Assembly (NCBI GenBank): GCA_018350325.1
Contig: JAEVLN010000049.1
Location: forward strand, 1-64,000
Source of the DNA: Globodera rostochiensis
Taxonomy: Eukaryota > Nematoda > Chromadorea > Rhabditida > Heteroderidae
DNA length: 64,000 nt
Reading direction: 5' to 3'
The first letter of the stretch is position 1. Each line of letters starts with the position of its first letter. Of this stretch, positions 41,501 to 52,928 are shown in pieces. The notes under the pieces were generated by a model. That model was not told where the DNA came from. It was given only the letters and a program-made list of their open reading frames with translations, and did no database searches. The position numbers and the translations under genes are program-made.

Positions 41501-44500
41501 CCAAATTTGTATTGGCTAATTGGGATACTCGAGATTGCCGGTTTCTTACGACAAATCCAAATTTGTATTGGCTAATTGGGATACTCGAGACTGCCGGTTT
41601 CTTACGACAAATCCAAATCTTTATTGGCCAATAGGGGTACTCGAGATTGCCGGTTTCGATTTACGACAAATCCAAATCTGTATTGGCTAATTGGGATACT
41701 CGAGATTGCCGGTTTCTTACGACAAATCCAAATTTGTATTGGCTAATTGGGATACTCGAGACTGCCGGTTTCGATTTACGACAAATTCAAATCTTTATTG
41801 GCCAATTGGGAAACTCGAGACTGCCGGTTTCGATTTACGACAAATCCAAATCTGTATTGGCCAATAGGGATACTCGAGATTGCCGGTTTCTTACGACAAA
41901 TCCAAATCTGTATTGGCCAAATGCCGGTGTAGCTTTGGGATCGAGAATGCCGGTCTGGCTTAGGGATACTCGAGAATGCCAGTATAGCTTTGGGATCGAG
42001 AATGCCGTTCTAGATTTGGGATACTCGAGAATGCCAGCTTTGAGATCGAGAATGCCGTCTTGATTTGGGATATCGAGAATGCCGGCTTTGGGATACTCGA
42101 GAATGCCGGGGTTGGGATACTCGAGAATGCCGGCTTAGGGACACTCAAGAATGCCATTATAGCTTTGGAAAACTCTGGAATGCCAAGCTTTGGGATCGAG
42201 AATGCCGTTTTAATTTGGGATACTCGAGAATGCCGGTCTAGATTTGGGATACTCGAGAATGCCGGCTTTGGGATACTCAAGAATGCCGGCTTTGGGATAC
42301 TCGAGAATGCCGGGGTTGGGATACTCGAGAATGCAATTATAGCTTTGTGATCGTAATGCCGTTCTTAATTTGGAATACTCGAGAATGTCGGTGTTGGGAT
42401 ACTCGAGAATGCCGGTCTGGCTTTGGGATACTCGAGAATGCCATTATAGCTTTGGGAAACTCTAGAATGCCCGTATAGCTTTGGGATCGAGAATGCCCTT
42501 TTAGATTTGGGATACTCGAGAATGCCGGCTTGCTTTGGGATACTCGAGAATGCCATATAGCTTTGGGATCGAGAATGCCGGTCTGGCTTTGGGATACTCG
42601 AGAATGCCAGTATAGCTTTGAGATCGAATGCCGTTCTAGATTTGGGATACTCGAGAATGCCGGCTTGCTTTGGGATACTCGAGAATGCCATATAGCTTTG
42701 GGATACTCGAGAATGCCGGCTTGCTTTGGGATACTCGAGAATGCCATATAGCTTTGGGATCGAGAATACCGGTCTGGCTTTGGGATACTCGAGAATGGCA
42801 TTATAACTTTGTGCCGCTCTGCCTTTGGAATACTCGAAAATGCCATATAGCTTTGGGATCGAGAATGCCGGTCTGGCTTTGGGATACTCGAGAATGCCAT
42901 ATAGCTTTGGGATCGAGAATACCGGTCTGGCTTTGGGATACTCGAGAATGACATTATAACTTTGGGCTCGAGAATGCCGCTCTGCCTTTGGAATACTCGA
43001 AAATGCCATATAGCTTTGGGATCGAGAATGCAGGTCTGGCTTTGGGATACTCGAGAATGCCATATAGCTTTGGGATCGAGAATACCGGTCTGGCTTAGGG
43101 ATACTCGAGAATGGCATTATAACTTTGGGCTCGAGAATGCCGTTCTAGATTTGGGATACTCGAGAATGCCAGTATAACTTTGGGATCGAGAATGCCGGTC
43201 TGGCTTTGGGATACTCGAGAATGCCATATAGCTTTGGGATCGAGAATGCAGGTCTGGCTTTGGGATACTCGAGAATGCCATATAGCTTTGGGATCGAGAA
43301 TACCGGTCTGGCTTAGGGATACTCGAGAATGGCATTATAACTTTGGGCTCGAGAATGCCGTTCTAGATTTGGGATACTCGAGAATGCCAGTATAACTTTG
43401 GGATCGAGAATGCCGGTCTGGCATTGGGATACTCGAGAATGCCAGTATAACTTTGGGATCGAGAATGCCGGTCTGGCTTTGGGATACTCGAGAATGCCAT
43501 ATAGCTTTGGGATCGAGAATATCGGTCTGGCTTTGGGATACTCGAGAATGGCATTATAACTTTGGGCTCGAGAATGCCGCTCTGCCTTTGGAATACTCGA
43601 AAATGCCATATAGCTTTGGGATCGAGAATGCCGGTCTGGCTTTGGGATACTCGAGAATGCCATATAGCTTTGGGATCGAGAATACCGGTCTGGCTTTGGG
43701 ATACTCGAGAATGGCATTATAACTTTGGGCTCGAGAATGCCGCTCTGCCTTTGGAATACTCGAAAATGCCATATAGCTTTGGGATCGAGAATGCCGGTCT
43801 GCCTTTGGGATACTCGAGTGTCTAACTTTTAAAATTTAAAAAAAAAACGGAAGTCCGCACTATTGGGGGGGGGGGGGGGGTTGGACATCAAACAACAAAA
43901 TCTTTTCAGTTGGTGCAGAAATACTAAGAGTGAATGTGCGACCGAAGACGAATCAAATATTTCTGCAGTCTTATAAAGTTTAATAATTTTTATTTTTATT
44001 ATTTAATTTATTGTTAATTAAGGAAGGAAAACCATTGGATGAGGGCGACATTATCACCTTGAAGAAATACAACAAAACTTTGGAAGCCGAAAAAGCCTAC
44101 GAATTTTACATCGTCACGGGCTCCGATCGATTCAACATCGCTCTGGACGGCATCTCTATATGGGACCAAAACAATCCTTTGCCCATTTGGGCCACAAATT
44201 TTTTGCTGGTAAGTGCCAAATAATTGTCAAAGACTGTCTACTATTTAGGTTGATGGAAATGTTATGGTGCTGGGAAAGTTTGTTCACGATCCGCCAAAAG
44301 TGAGTAAAAATTTCAATTTAAATTTCAAATGACAATACATCCCGCCATTTTAGTTGGACAAATTTAACTTTACCGACTTCACCATACATTTAAAATCACT
44401 GCTCGATCACAATGACATAATCCAGCTGAGGTTGAAGAATCATGGCAAAGCCTTTAGCATTCTTCTGCTACATGACGCATTGGTAGAGAATAATGAAAGT

Positions 44501-47500
44501 CAGTGGTTTTGCTTTTGGTTAATCATTAATGTTTAAAAAATGTTCATGGGTGGTCTACTGATCAGAAACATGCAACCAGGTCCTTCTCTGATCATAGAGC
44601 TGCAATCGGACACTGATCTGATCAGAGACCTGCAATCGGATCCTGATCTGATTAGAGCCATAAAATCTGTCTGGTTTTATCCTGATCGGAGACCTGCAAT
44701 CGGATCCTGACCATCAGAGCCATAAAGTCTGTCTGATCTTATCCTGATCAGAGACTTGCAATCGGGTCCTTCTCTGCAGAGAGACCTGCAATCGGACCCT
44801 ATCCTGATCAGAGACCTGTAATCGGACCCTGATCTAATCAGAAACATGCAATCGGGTCCTTCTCTGATCAGAAACATGCAATTGGTCCTTCTCAGATCAG
44901 AGACCTGCAATCGGACCCTGATCTAACATGCACTCGGGTCCTTCTCTGATCATAGACCTGCAATCGGATCCTGATTTGATCAGAGACTTGCAATCGTTCC
45001 ATAAAAAAATTAGCAATCCAAGAGCAAGAGAGCTCATTTAGTTGGTGATGTTGTGCTGAAAGTGACCTTCGAATTCAATGAAACCACTTGCAACCTCTCA
45101 TGCTCCTACTTACTCAACGCGGAAGCGGTAAGTTCGTCAATGCTTAACCCCAAATTTATTTATTAGTAAGAAATTTGCAAAGTGGTAGCGCCTCGGGCAT
45201 GAATCGAACCCCAACCACTTTCGATTTTAAAATGCACGAATTCGATCAATACTTGCCCTTCCGTTGTAATTTTGTGCTTTTTGACGATTTTCAGCCCATA
45301 ATTGATTTTTAAAAATTTTATTTTCGAAAACCATTTCTGTTAAAAATTGAAGAAAAAAATATAAAATTGTGAAAATTTTTAACACAAAATGTTTCCCGGA
45401 AGCGCTTACCTAATTTCGATTTCAAGTATCATTTTCCAGGAAAAAGCCGATTACAAAAGCGATATAGGAAGCGTCCCTGGCCGACTGAACCAATATGGCC
45501 AAGACTTCGACATGGAGATCACGGCCACGGAAAATAATTTCAAAATTTATATTAAAGAAGTCAATTTGACACATTTTTGCCCTTATCCAAAAAGCAATGG
45601 CACTTTCTATCCGCCGTGGGCCGTTGATTATATCCGGGTAATGTTTTGTTTGTCTAAGTTTTGCTTACTGTCCAAAAAGGGCAGCACACGAAATTCGAAG
45701 AACTTTCCTTCATTTCGGTGCTGAATTGTCCGGCAACGAATTGTCCGCCGGCGGTGAATTGTCCACATTTAGGGATTTATTTAATGTTAACTGATTGTTA
45801 ACAAATTATTTTTTTAGTTTGAAGACGATGTGCAAGTGCATGCGATGAGCGTAACGCATCCACCATCTTCCGAGCAACGAATCTTCAAGCAAATCAGTGA
45901 CACGAGTCACTTGGTGCAAGCCGGCGATCTGTTCACTGTGAAATTGGCGATCAGGGGAGATTTGAAAGTCAGCTCTAGTGTGACCATTAACCTCTTCCAC
46001 GAGGCGCTGAAATTGCACAATAAAGGTGAATGAAATGATCTGAATCGATTGATCAATGTTCAGAAGAGTCTGCAAATCTAAATAAATAATCTCGATCTGA
46101 TCAATGTTCAGAGCAGGGATGATCATGGATTTTTTGGAACGATATTTGTAACGAAAATTGGAAATTAGAATTCGGCGTGTGCGGAACTCCCGCGGAAAAG
46201 ATACGGGAGTCTCGCTCCTGTTGGGCCCAACGGGAAGCGGGAGAAGGGCGCGAGTCCCGTTTCCGCTAAATTTCTACGCACCCGCAATTTTTTTTTATCC
46301 CATTTCTAGTGGCAATTAAGGTTTTCGTTACAATAAATAAAGGTCAAAATATCCACAGCGGTTCAATTTTGGGGCTCTAGTTCGGAAAAGATTTAAATTT
46401 TGTCCTAGTGGTCTGTGAGCCTTTCAACAAAAAAGTGGCAAGGGTTCGAATCCCTTCCATTCAATTACTATTTATCACTGAATTGATTCGTCAGTTCCCC
46501 AGAAAGTTAATAAAAAGATGGGTTATATACAACTACTGGATGCACCCCCAGTGTTACACGTTCTCTCTCGTTACTCTAGTGTGTCTAACCGTCCCTCTCA
46601 CTTTGCACACTATTTCGTCGATTTACCATTTTTGGGCATAACTTTCCCTATCCAATCGCTTAGCTCTTGCTTACAAATAGCTTCTACAAATCAAGGGCTT
46701 TTGAATGGTACTAAATTCAAATAATTATTCTTGCTCACTAATTTCCTTTTTGCCATAATATCGTAAAAAACAAAATTATGAACATTAGAGAACGCCAAAC
46801 GAGAGAAAGTTAGAGAAAGAAATGAAATTTGTTTAATTCTCTCGCACTCTCTATTTATTGGCACACATCATGTTTTTTGAGCCGCGGTGCATATGTATCT
46901 GTCTTATTTTAAAAATTCCATATCCATCTGTATCCCCGGGTATGTCCGCGGATATTCGGATATCCGTGACCACCCCTCTTGGTTCAGGGCATCTGAAAAC
47001 CTGAATAAATTATTTCGATCTGATCAATGTTCCGGGCAATCTGAGAACCTGAAACAAAGTAAATAAATATGATCAGTAATCTGTTCAGGATGAGAACAAC
47101 TCAAACTTATCGGATGTCCATTTTAAATTTTCGCTTTTTGAAAATTTCTAATCTTGGGTTTTTCACTCAATTTAAAAAGAAGTTTAAAAAATTTGTACTT
47201 TTGTAATCTTTAAATTTATTTTTTAAAGTTGGAAAGACGGTGATGAAAGTGATGCTTAATGCGACTGCGCTCTATTTCAGCAGTTCGAAGGTTTTTATAT
47301 AATTTATTTTGATTTTCTTCAGAAATTGTTACAATAAAAACCCTTAAAAATTTACTTTTTTAGCAGCTCATCAACAACTCTTCCAACGAACAAAATTGTA
47401 CTAATGGTAAGCTGGACAAGGAATTGAAGGAGTTGGAAATCCGCGTCATGGGCAAAGGCTTCTTCAATGTGACGGTGAAAAACGACAACGACAACACGAC

Positions 47501-47743
47501 GTGCACTTACAATGACGGGCTCCCAGAATGGGCAGTCCAATACATTACAGTAAGAATGTTTTATTTTTCAAATATTCAAAAAGAAACAGAATGCCAAAAT
47601 TTGAATAAATTCATAAGGTCGAGCACAACGATGTTACGCTTTCGAACCCTCCGAACATAACTTGTGCGCCGAAAGAGCGCTGCATCGCACCGATGAATGG
47701 AACGAAACAATATAATATTAAAGAAGCTTCCCTTAAGATTTAA
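38570..47743 (+). CDS. Gene B: secreted protein with four galectin-like domains (21 exons)
   Basis: Exons: 38570-38631, 38683-38820, 38872-38983, 39036-39166, 39208-39290, 39340-39524, 39573-39777, 40242-40303, 40355-40543, 40917-40988, 41099-41252, 43910-43977, 44023-44208, 44249-44299, 44354-44498, 45042-45127, 45440-45637, 45818-46025, 47229-47290, 47364-47549, 47618-47743. Total 2,709 nt in one frame (902 aa). The start is the second family ATG because the first is TTG; the remaining hydrophobic core still makes a signal peptide (FWMCFHAAQAQ). Layout as gene A: N-terminal region to ~237, then units at ~238-413, 414-566, 567-709, 710-902. The exon matching A exon 12 is split by an extra intron (43978-44022), also found in C. 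Intron 11 is 2.66 kb of minisatellite. AATAAA at 47803. Confidence 0.85.
41262..41925. repeat. 56-bp minisatellite, gene B intron 11 (first part)
   Basis: About 11-12 units of GGGATACTCGAGACTGCCGG followed by TTTC(GATT)TTACGACAAATCC and AAATTTGTATTGGC(T/C)AAT. It is confined to gene B. Confidence 0.92.
41926..43822. repeat. XhoI-type minisatellite, gene B intron 11 (second part)
   Basis: About 60 short units of TTTGGGATACTCGAGAATGCC alternating with TTTGGGATCGAGAATGCCGG and TCTGGCTT or ATATAGCTT. A longer higher-order pattern of roughly 210-215 bp is visible between about 42740 and 43800. The array and its tail (CGGAAGTCCGCACTATT plus a G-run at ~43864-43880) match gene C intron 11. Confidence 0.92.
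44555..45000. repeat. GATCAGAGACCTGCAATCGG minisatellite, gene B intron 15 position
   Basis: About 14 irregular units around GACCTGCAATCGGACCCTGA and TCTGATCAGAAACATGCAAT, between exons 44354-44498 and 45042-45127. Gene C has a shorter version at 57260-57570. Gene A has a different repeat there. Confidence 0.88.
46402..46459 (+). pseudogene. tRNA-like fragment in a gene B intron
   Basis: A T-arm AAGGGTTCGAATCCCTT and a box-A-like TAGTGGTCTGTGAGCC are present, but no acceptor stem can be drawn. It may be a decayed tRNA or a tRNA-derived short interspersed element. Confidence 0.3.
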
Positions 47744-47857
47744 ATTTTGCAATGATTGATTTCTATTGGCACTTTGTTCAGCCATTTATTAACTTTGATT
47801 TGAATAAATTCATTAACATTTTGAAACATTATTCAAAATCCAACTCAGGTCTACTTA

Positions 47858-48258
47858 CGTGCTGGGTCGTTTCCTAAAAAAGGCAAATGGAGCGCTTTTC
47901 AAAAGTTTTTTTGTTAAACATTCTTCCAAAGCTAACCAAATCAAACATTTTTGATATCATTCGAAAGCATGCAATGGGTAGAAGCTTTTATAAGCGCAAA
48001 AGCTAATCGATTGGACAATTCTCAAAAAAGTTATGGACAGAAACGCTTTTTTAGCCATATCTTTTTTAAACTTTGACCTATTGCTTAGCTTTTGCGTTTA
48101 AAAGCTTCTACCCATTGCATGCTTTCGAGTGATATCGAAAATATTTGATTTGGTTAGCTCTAAAAGAAGTTATAACAAAAAAACTTTTGAAAAGCGCCCC
48201 ATTTGCCCTTTTTAGAAAACACCCACCCTTGCCTTTTTTAGGAAACGACCTAGCACCG
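47858..48258. mobile_element. Fold-back MITE, 401 bp, 8-bp TSD
   Basis: Starts CGTGCTGGGTCGTTTCC and ends with a near reverse complement (GGAAACGACCTAGCACCG). The inverted arms run about 170 bp each, through GAAAGCATGCAATGGGTAGA. TCTACTTA flanks both sides (47850-47857 and 48259-48266). It lies just 3' of gene B. No coding capacity. Confidence 0.9.
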
Positions 48259-48266
48259 TCTACTTA

Positions 48267-48649
48267 TAAGGAATTCTGCTCTTGGGTGCATGGGGGATCT
48301 CTATAATCTTGGAGATTTGTGCTTCGATTTGTCTGAAAATTTGCACAAAAATAAAATCCAGGGATACCACAATCGCCCGTTTGTGAAATTTTCAATTTCG
48401 GTCTAACAAGGGTCGAACGGTCTAACCGCCTAGAAAGAAGCGCCCCTTTTTGCCTACCATGTTGCAGTTGGAGGGGCAAAAGTGGTGTAAAGCGTGCTTT
48501 GGGTTTGGAGAAAGGGCACAACAAGACAAAATTTGGGTTCGACTGATCTAACATGCGTCCGGATAGGTCGAACCGCTCAAGAGTTATTCGAGGGACAAAA
48601 TGTCGAAAAATCGGACTTTTTTTGGCTGTTTTGGGAGAAATTCACAAAA
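48267..48649. other. Intergenic, nothing recognised
   Basis: No supported gene. It joins polymerase-like sequence at about 48650. Confidence 0.5.
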
Positions 48650-50400
48650 ACGATGGGGTTTGCTAATTTATTATATAACGCAAACATCGATGAAAATAAA
48701 TCAAATGGCCTTGACGACGTTAAAATGGTTCAAGAATATTTTGACAATCAGATCTGCATGATTTTATAATTATTGACCAAACGAAAATTTTAATATAATT
48801 AAAAATTAAGGAGAAAAATTGTGCCAAAGGTGTAAGTTGAGACACAGAAATTCTGACGGATACTATATTAAAAAAATTAAAATACCGCAAATGTTACCAA
48901 GATATCGAATAGTTAGTTATGATTTTGAATGCTGTGTTAGTAATTTTTTATAAAAATAATTAAAAAACAGTATTGAAGACAGATACTAAAATTGAAACGG
49001 GATATGAACATAATATAAATTTTATTTCTGCGAGGTCTACGTGTAGTGCTTGTGATGGGGCTAATAATGACTGCGATATTTGCGGACTCATGGGCTCAAG
49101 GCATAAAAAATGGTGTTTGGTTAATGTCGACAACCCTATTAAAAGAATTTTTAAATGGGGTTTATCATATGAAAAGTTTGAAACATATTTGTTATGCACA
49201 TTACGCAGGTAAAATTCATTATAAAATAAATAATTATTATACATACAGGAAGATATATGCACATTTTGTTTTGCGCGAATTAGCTAATATGGGGCACACA
49301 CCGGAATTGATTATATCAAACTTAAAAATATATCAGAAGAAATTTAAAAAATTGTACTTTAGAGATTTTTTGGTATTATCTCAAAACAACTTGGCCGATA
49401 TGTCTAAAACCTTTGGATTAAAATACTCACCGAAATTATTCTTCCCTCATAATGTAATTCGGAAAAAACATTATGGTAAATTTTTTAAATTTTTTTGAAC
49501 CAAAAATTTATTTCGGTAAAAAGCTTCCAAATCTTCCGCCGTTCAAAAATTATTATCCCGGTTCTTATAAAGAAGGCGAATATGAAAAATTTAAAATGGT
49601 ATCAGAAATTTTAGAAGAACAACTTGAAATTTATTGTGGAAATGATACGGGAATTTTATTAAATGCAATCTTAAGAGGAGAAGAATATTTGTTGAAAGTA
49701 CTAAGGATATCAAAACACCTCAAGGGTTTGACGTGTTAAAGGTACAAACAATAAAATTTTATACTATAAAATTGGCTTAAAGGATGCGACAACAATTGCT
49801 GGCGCGGCAAGCATATACATAAAAATGGGATTAAATTTATATTTTTAGGATTTAAAGTCAACCTATTTGTAATAATCAAAAACAATTATCGAATTTCAGG
49901 TTAGCAAAAAAAGAAATTATTGATAATGTTTAGGGGTGCGCATTTCATGGTATATTTAGTGACAATTTTAAAAATAATTTATCAAAAATGTTTTAAACCG
50001 TATCATTTATGCCCAAACGGAAAGTCAGCAGAAGAACCTTATTAAGACAGAAATGCAAAAATCAAAACATGTAGCAAAAAAATATAACTTAACCGTTGAA
50101 GAAAATTGGGTGCGTTTAAATTAAAAATATAATTAAACTTTTTATTATGAATGTGATGTGCGTGAAATGTTAAACCCAAGAAATAAAGGAAAATCTAATA
50201 AATTAATGAAAAATATTTTCGATGATTTTCCAGATAAAGGTAACTTGTCACTCGCTAAAAACAGATTAAAACGATTAGGACCGATTGATCCAAGAGACGC
50301 GTTTTCGGGCGGACGGACGCAAACACTTTGTCTTTACTCAAAAGCAGATGAGAATAATGAGATAAAAATGGCCGATTTTATTTCGTTATACCCTTAGGTA
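48650..50400 (+). pseudogene. Protein-primed DNA polymerase B (Polinton type), degraded
   Basis: Pieces in several frames follow the order of a Polinton PolB. A leading segment FANLLYNANIDENK is near 48657. The Exo I-like motif YDFEC is near 48918. A Cys-rich finger region (CSACDGANNDCDICG) is at 49043-49095. Then come the exonuclease segment with YAHYAGK, FVLRELANMGHTPELI and FGLKYSPKLFFPHN (49190-49460), EIYCGNDTGILLNAIL at 49630-49680, and the palm entry RDAFSGGRTQT followed by the motif A-like DFISLYP near 50377. Stops and frame changes are many, so it is dead. Palm motif C was not found downstream. This element is separate from the one at 745-8634, which lacks a polymerase. Confidence 0.7.
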
Positions 50401-51407
50401 ACGTAATGACGGTACTTTTTCCGTTACTAATTAAGCCTACGCTTTTTTAAGGTCTTTTAAACGTTTGAGTCATACCGCCAAAAATTGAAAATCCAATTAC
50501 TTTCGTACTTTTTCAAAAACCGTAAAAAAATGCAAACATACTGACGAGGAATCAATGGTTACAAGTTGTTGCTAAGGACCCAGAACACAAATTATTGTAT
50601 TCAGGCACAGGTCAGCTTTAATAAATTTTGTAAATTTTAAGCATTTTAGACAGCGTAATTTATCACCATCCGACGGGTAAAAATCCGATAAACTTCGGGG
50701 AATTTGTTGGGTGAAATCTATTAAACTGCAAAACGTGCTCGATGGTGGTATATGGCATAAAACTAAGATAGAGGTGTAGTCAAAATAATTCTAAATAAAT
50801 AAAATACTTTTGTAGGCATTACTTTTAACAAGAAAAACAAACTCGTTCACGAAGAATTTAAGCAAATGATTCTGAATTACAAAGATTATAACAGAAAAAT
50901 TTTTACTTATGAAAAATTCGGCCCGTAGCGTGACAGTTAAATTATAACAAGGAGTTTACAAAAAGAATATAAACCAATTAAAAGAAAGGAATAATTGCGT
51001 ACCGCTTTATCCTTTAAAAATCCTCGTATGTTTTTGATATTTTGGCACAGGCTCATGTGTTTTGATTATGTAATCTTTTTGACAAAACTCGGTATAGGTT
51101 TATCTTTGAGTATCAGGACGGCGATTGGCACACTAGCATGTATGATGTTCAGCTTTTCGTTCTGATCCCGCATCAGAAAACCGTTGGTCGAAATAGCGAC
51201 CTATTCTGGAAATATTTACATGAAACTCCGCTTAGAACTAGAAGGTATTTGTTATTAATAAGGCTCACGCCTTTCTATTTTAGTGTGGATAACTATACAC
51301 AATTGGTGGCTTCGTGTAGATGGCGTTTTAATGATGAAAAATTTTTGTTATTAAACGAATAAATTTTTGTGCGTTTTATACATTTTAATATTTTTTAGAG
51401 ACTTAGG
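50401..51407. other. Possible tail of the Polinton remnant, not assignable
   Basis: AT-rich, with short coding-like stretches (near 50815-50930 and 51138-51362) that I cannot match to a family. They may be further decayed element genes. Confidence 0.35.
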
Positions 51408-51462
51408 GTTCGTTAGGCTTAGGCCTAAGCCAGCCTAAGCTTAAGCTAGGCCTAGGCAAAAA
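51408..51462. repeat. Single TTAGGC-palindrome unit
   Basis: GTTCGTTAGGCTTAGGCCTA plus AGCCAGCCTAAGCTTAAGC matches the 37-bp unit inside the gene A MITE, here not in an array. Confidence 0.8.
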
Positions 51463-51689
51463 ATGACGGACCAAGTAATTGATGTAAAAAATAGTACGAT
51501 GTGAAACAGACGATCACCAGCCCAACCAACTTCACGTCATTTTGGAATTTCTTTTCGTGGCATTTCTAGCAATTACCAAATGAACCCCTAAATTTCTTGC
51601 AAATTTTATATTGTTGTATTTCAAATTTTTTATGCATTCATTTTTAGTTTTAAAAAAATACTGAATAAAAATGTTCCATGCTGGCGCCG

Positions 51690-52013
51690 AAACCAATCGG
51701 TTAACGTTAACCAAGCCGAAGCCTAAATTTCTCGGTTTTTTGCCTAAAACTGCCAACCCTAACCAAGAAACATGGAACTGATCAGGTGCTTCTGTTCTGA
51801 TCTCGGCAATTAGATTAAATCATATCAGATAATTTTGTTGATTATATCACAGTGATCGGGACAAATCGGACAAACAAATAAAAATATTCGAGAAATTCAG
51901 AAATCATTAATTTTGGGGTTTCATTATGAACAAATTTAAGTTGCGCGGAAAATTTTTGCTGCTGAATGATCCGCTCGTTATGCCATTTAAAATGTTCGGT
52001 CAGCAAAATTATG
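51690..52013 (+). pseudogene. Stray copy of intron 9 end plus exon 10 of the galectin family
   Basis: CCAATCGGTTAACGTTAACC through GATCTCGGCAATTAGATTA is the intron 9 sequence of genes B and C. It is followed by exon 10 (51929-52010 region, TTGCGCGGAAAATTTTTGCT ... CAGCAAAATTAT) with its GTAAG donor. No adjoining exons, so it is an orphan from a partial duplication. Confidence 0.85.
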
Positions 52014-52560
52014 TAAGTTCAAGCATTTAAACTGCTTCAAGCATTTAACAATGAAAATTTTTTATGCATTCATTTTTAGTTTAAAAAAAATACTGAATAA
52101 AAATGTTCCATGCTGGCGCCGAAACGTAGGCGCCGAAACGACCCGTTCCCAGATATTGGCAAAAGAGAGAAAACGGTGTGCAAAATAATAATTAAAATAT
52201 AAATATGTTAAATGAATTATCGACCTTCACCAAATTGGCCAAAATTAGGAGCGCCGCTGCGCTCCTAATTTGCTTGAGGCAACATTTGAAAGCTTTAAGC
52301 TTTTAAAAGCTATTATTAAGCCAAGACTAGCAATTAGCATGAAAAGTTATTTCAATAAAGGTGCCTTTTCACACTGAACTTTTAAAAACGAATTGAACCG
52401 CTTGACCGCAATTAAAATTCAACTGTTGGTGAGGCAAGATGGAACCGGATTCCGGTTTACGAACATTCCCGATTTAAGCGTCTTAAAGTCCCCAACTTTT
52501 CAACCTTGGGCAGCATTTTTGGATGAATAATTTCTTTTAAAAACTGATCAAATACGGTAT
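52014..52560. other. Intergenic with partial upstream-block copy
   Basis: At 52180-52260 there is a diverged fragment of the conserved upstream block (AATGAATTATCGACCTTCAC, AAATTGGCCAAAATTAGG). Nothing else recognised. Confidence 0.5.
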
Positions 52561-52928
52561 AATTCACAATACCGTAGCTTTTATTTACACTCAATTATAA
52601 AATCATTTAAAATAAATTTAAATATTGTTGAATGAATCATCGACCAACTCGCTCAATTGGCCATCGGTGGGGGAACATATCGTTTTTGTGATTCCAATTA
52701 CCATAAATCTGTGAACAATTCATAAAAAATGAATTTGCATCGAAATTATTTTTTCCCCACACTGAAATCACCCATTCGTTCGTTCATTCATCCAATCATT
52801 GGACGGATTGAGCACTTCGATTTAGTCGTTTAGCGATTAATTTTTATTTAAAATATAAAATTTCAAAAGGAATTGAATGTGAAAATTTAATTCATTTTAC
52901 TCAAAAACTCAAACATTCATTTAGCAAA
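52561..52928 (+). promoter_or_regulatory. Conserved upstream block, gene C
   Basis: AATTCACAATACCGTAGCTT, GAATCATCGACCAACTCGCT, CATCGGTGGGGGAACATATC and CACACTGAAATCACCCATTC occur in the same order and spacing as before genes A and B. Confidence 0.45.

Noticed and set aside
42337..43117. Minus-strand frames of 205 and 250 residues rich in SSIPKPDRHSR
   Set aside because: Translation of the XhoI-type minisatellite inside gene B intron 11, flanked by valid splice sites; not a gene.
43864..43880. Long G-runs (also near 30932 and 56557) as G-quadruplex regulators
   Set aside because: Single homopolymer runs in introns; length is unreliable in sequencing and there is no spaced G-tract pattern.
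45180..45265. tRNA-like T-arm on the minus strand (GGGGTTCGATTCATGCC), also at 57765-57830
   Set aside because: The T stem does not pair, and no acceptor or anticodon arm can be drawn; it is shared intron sequence of genes B and C.
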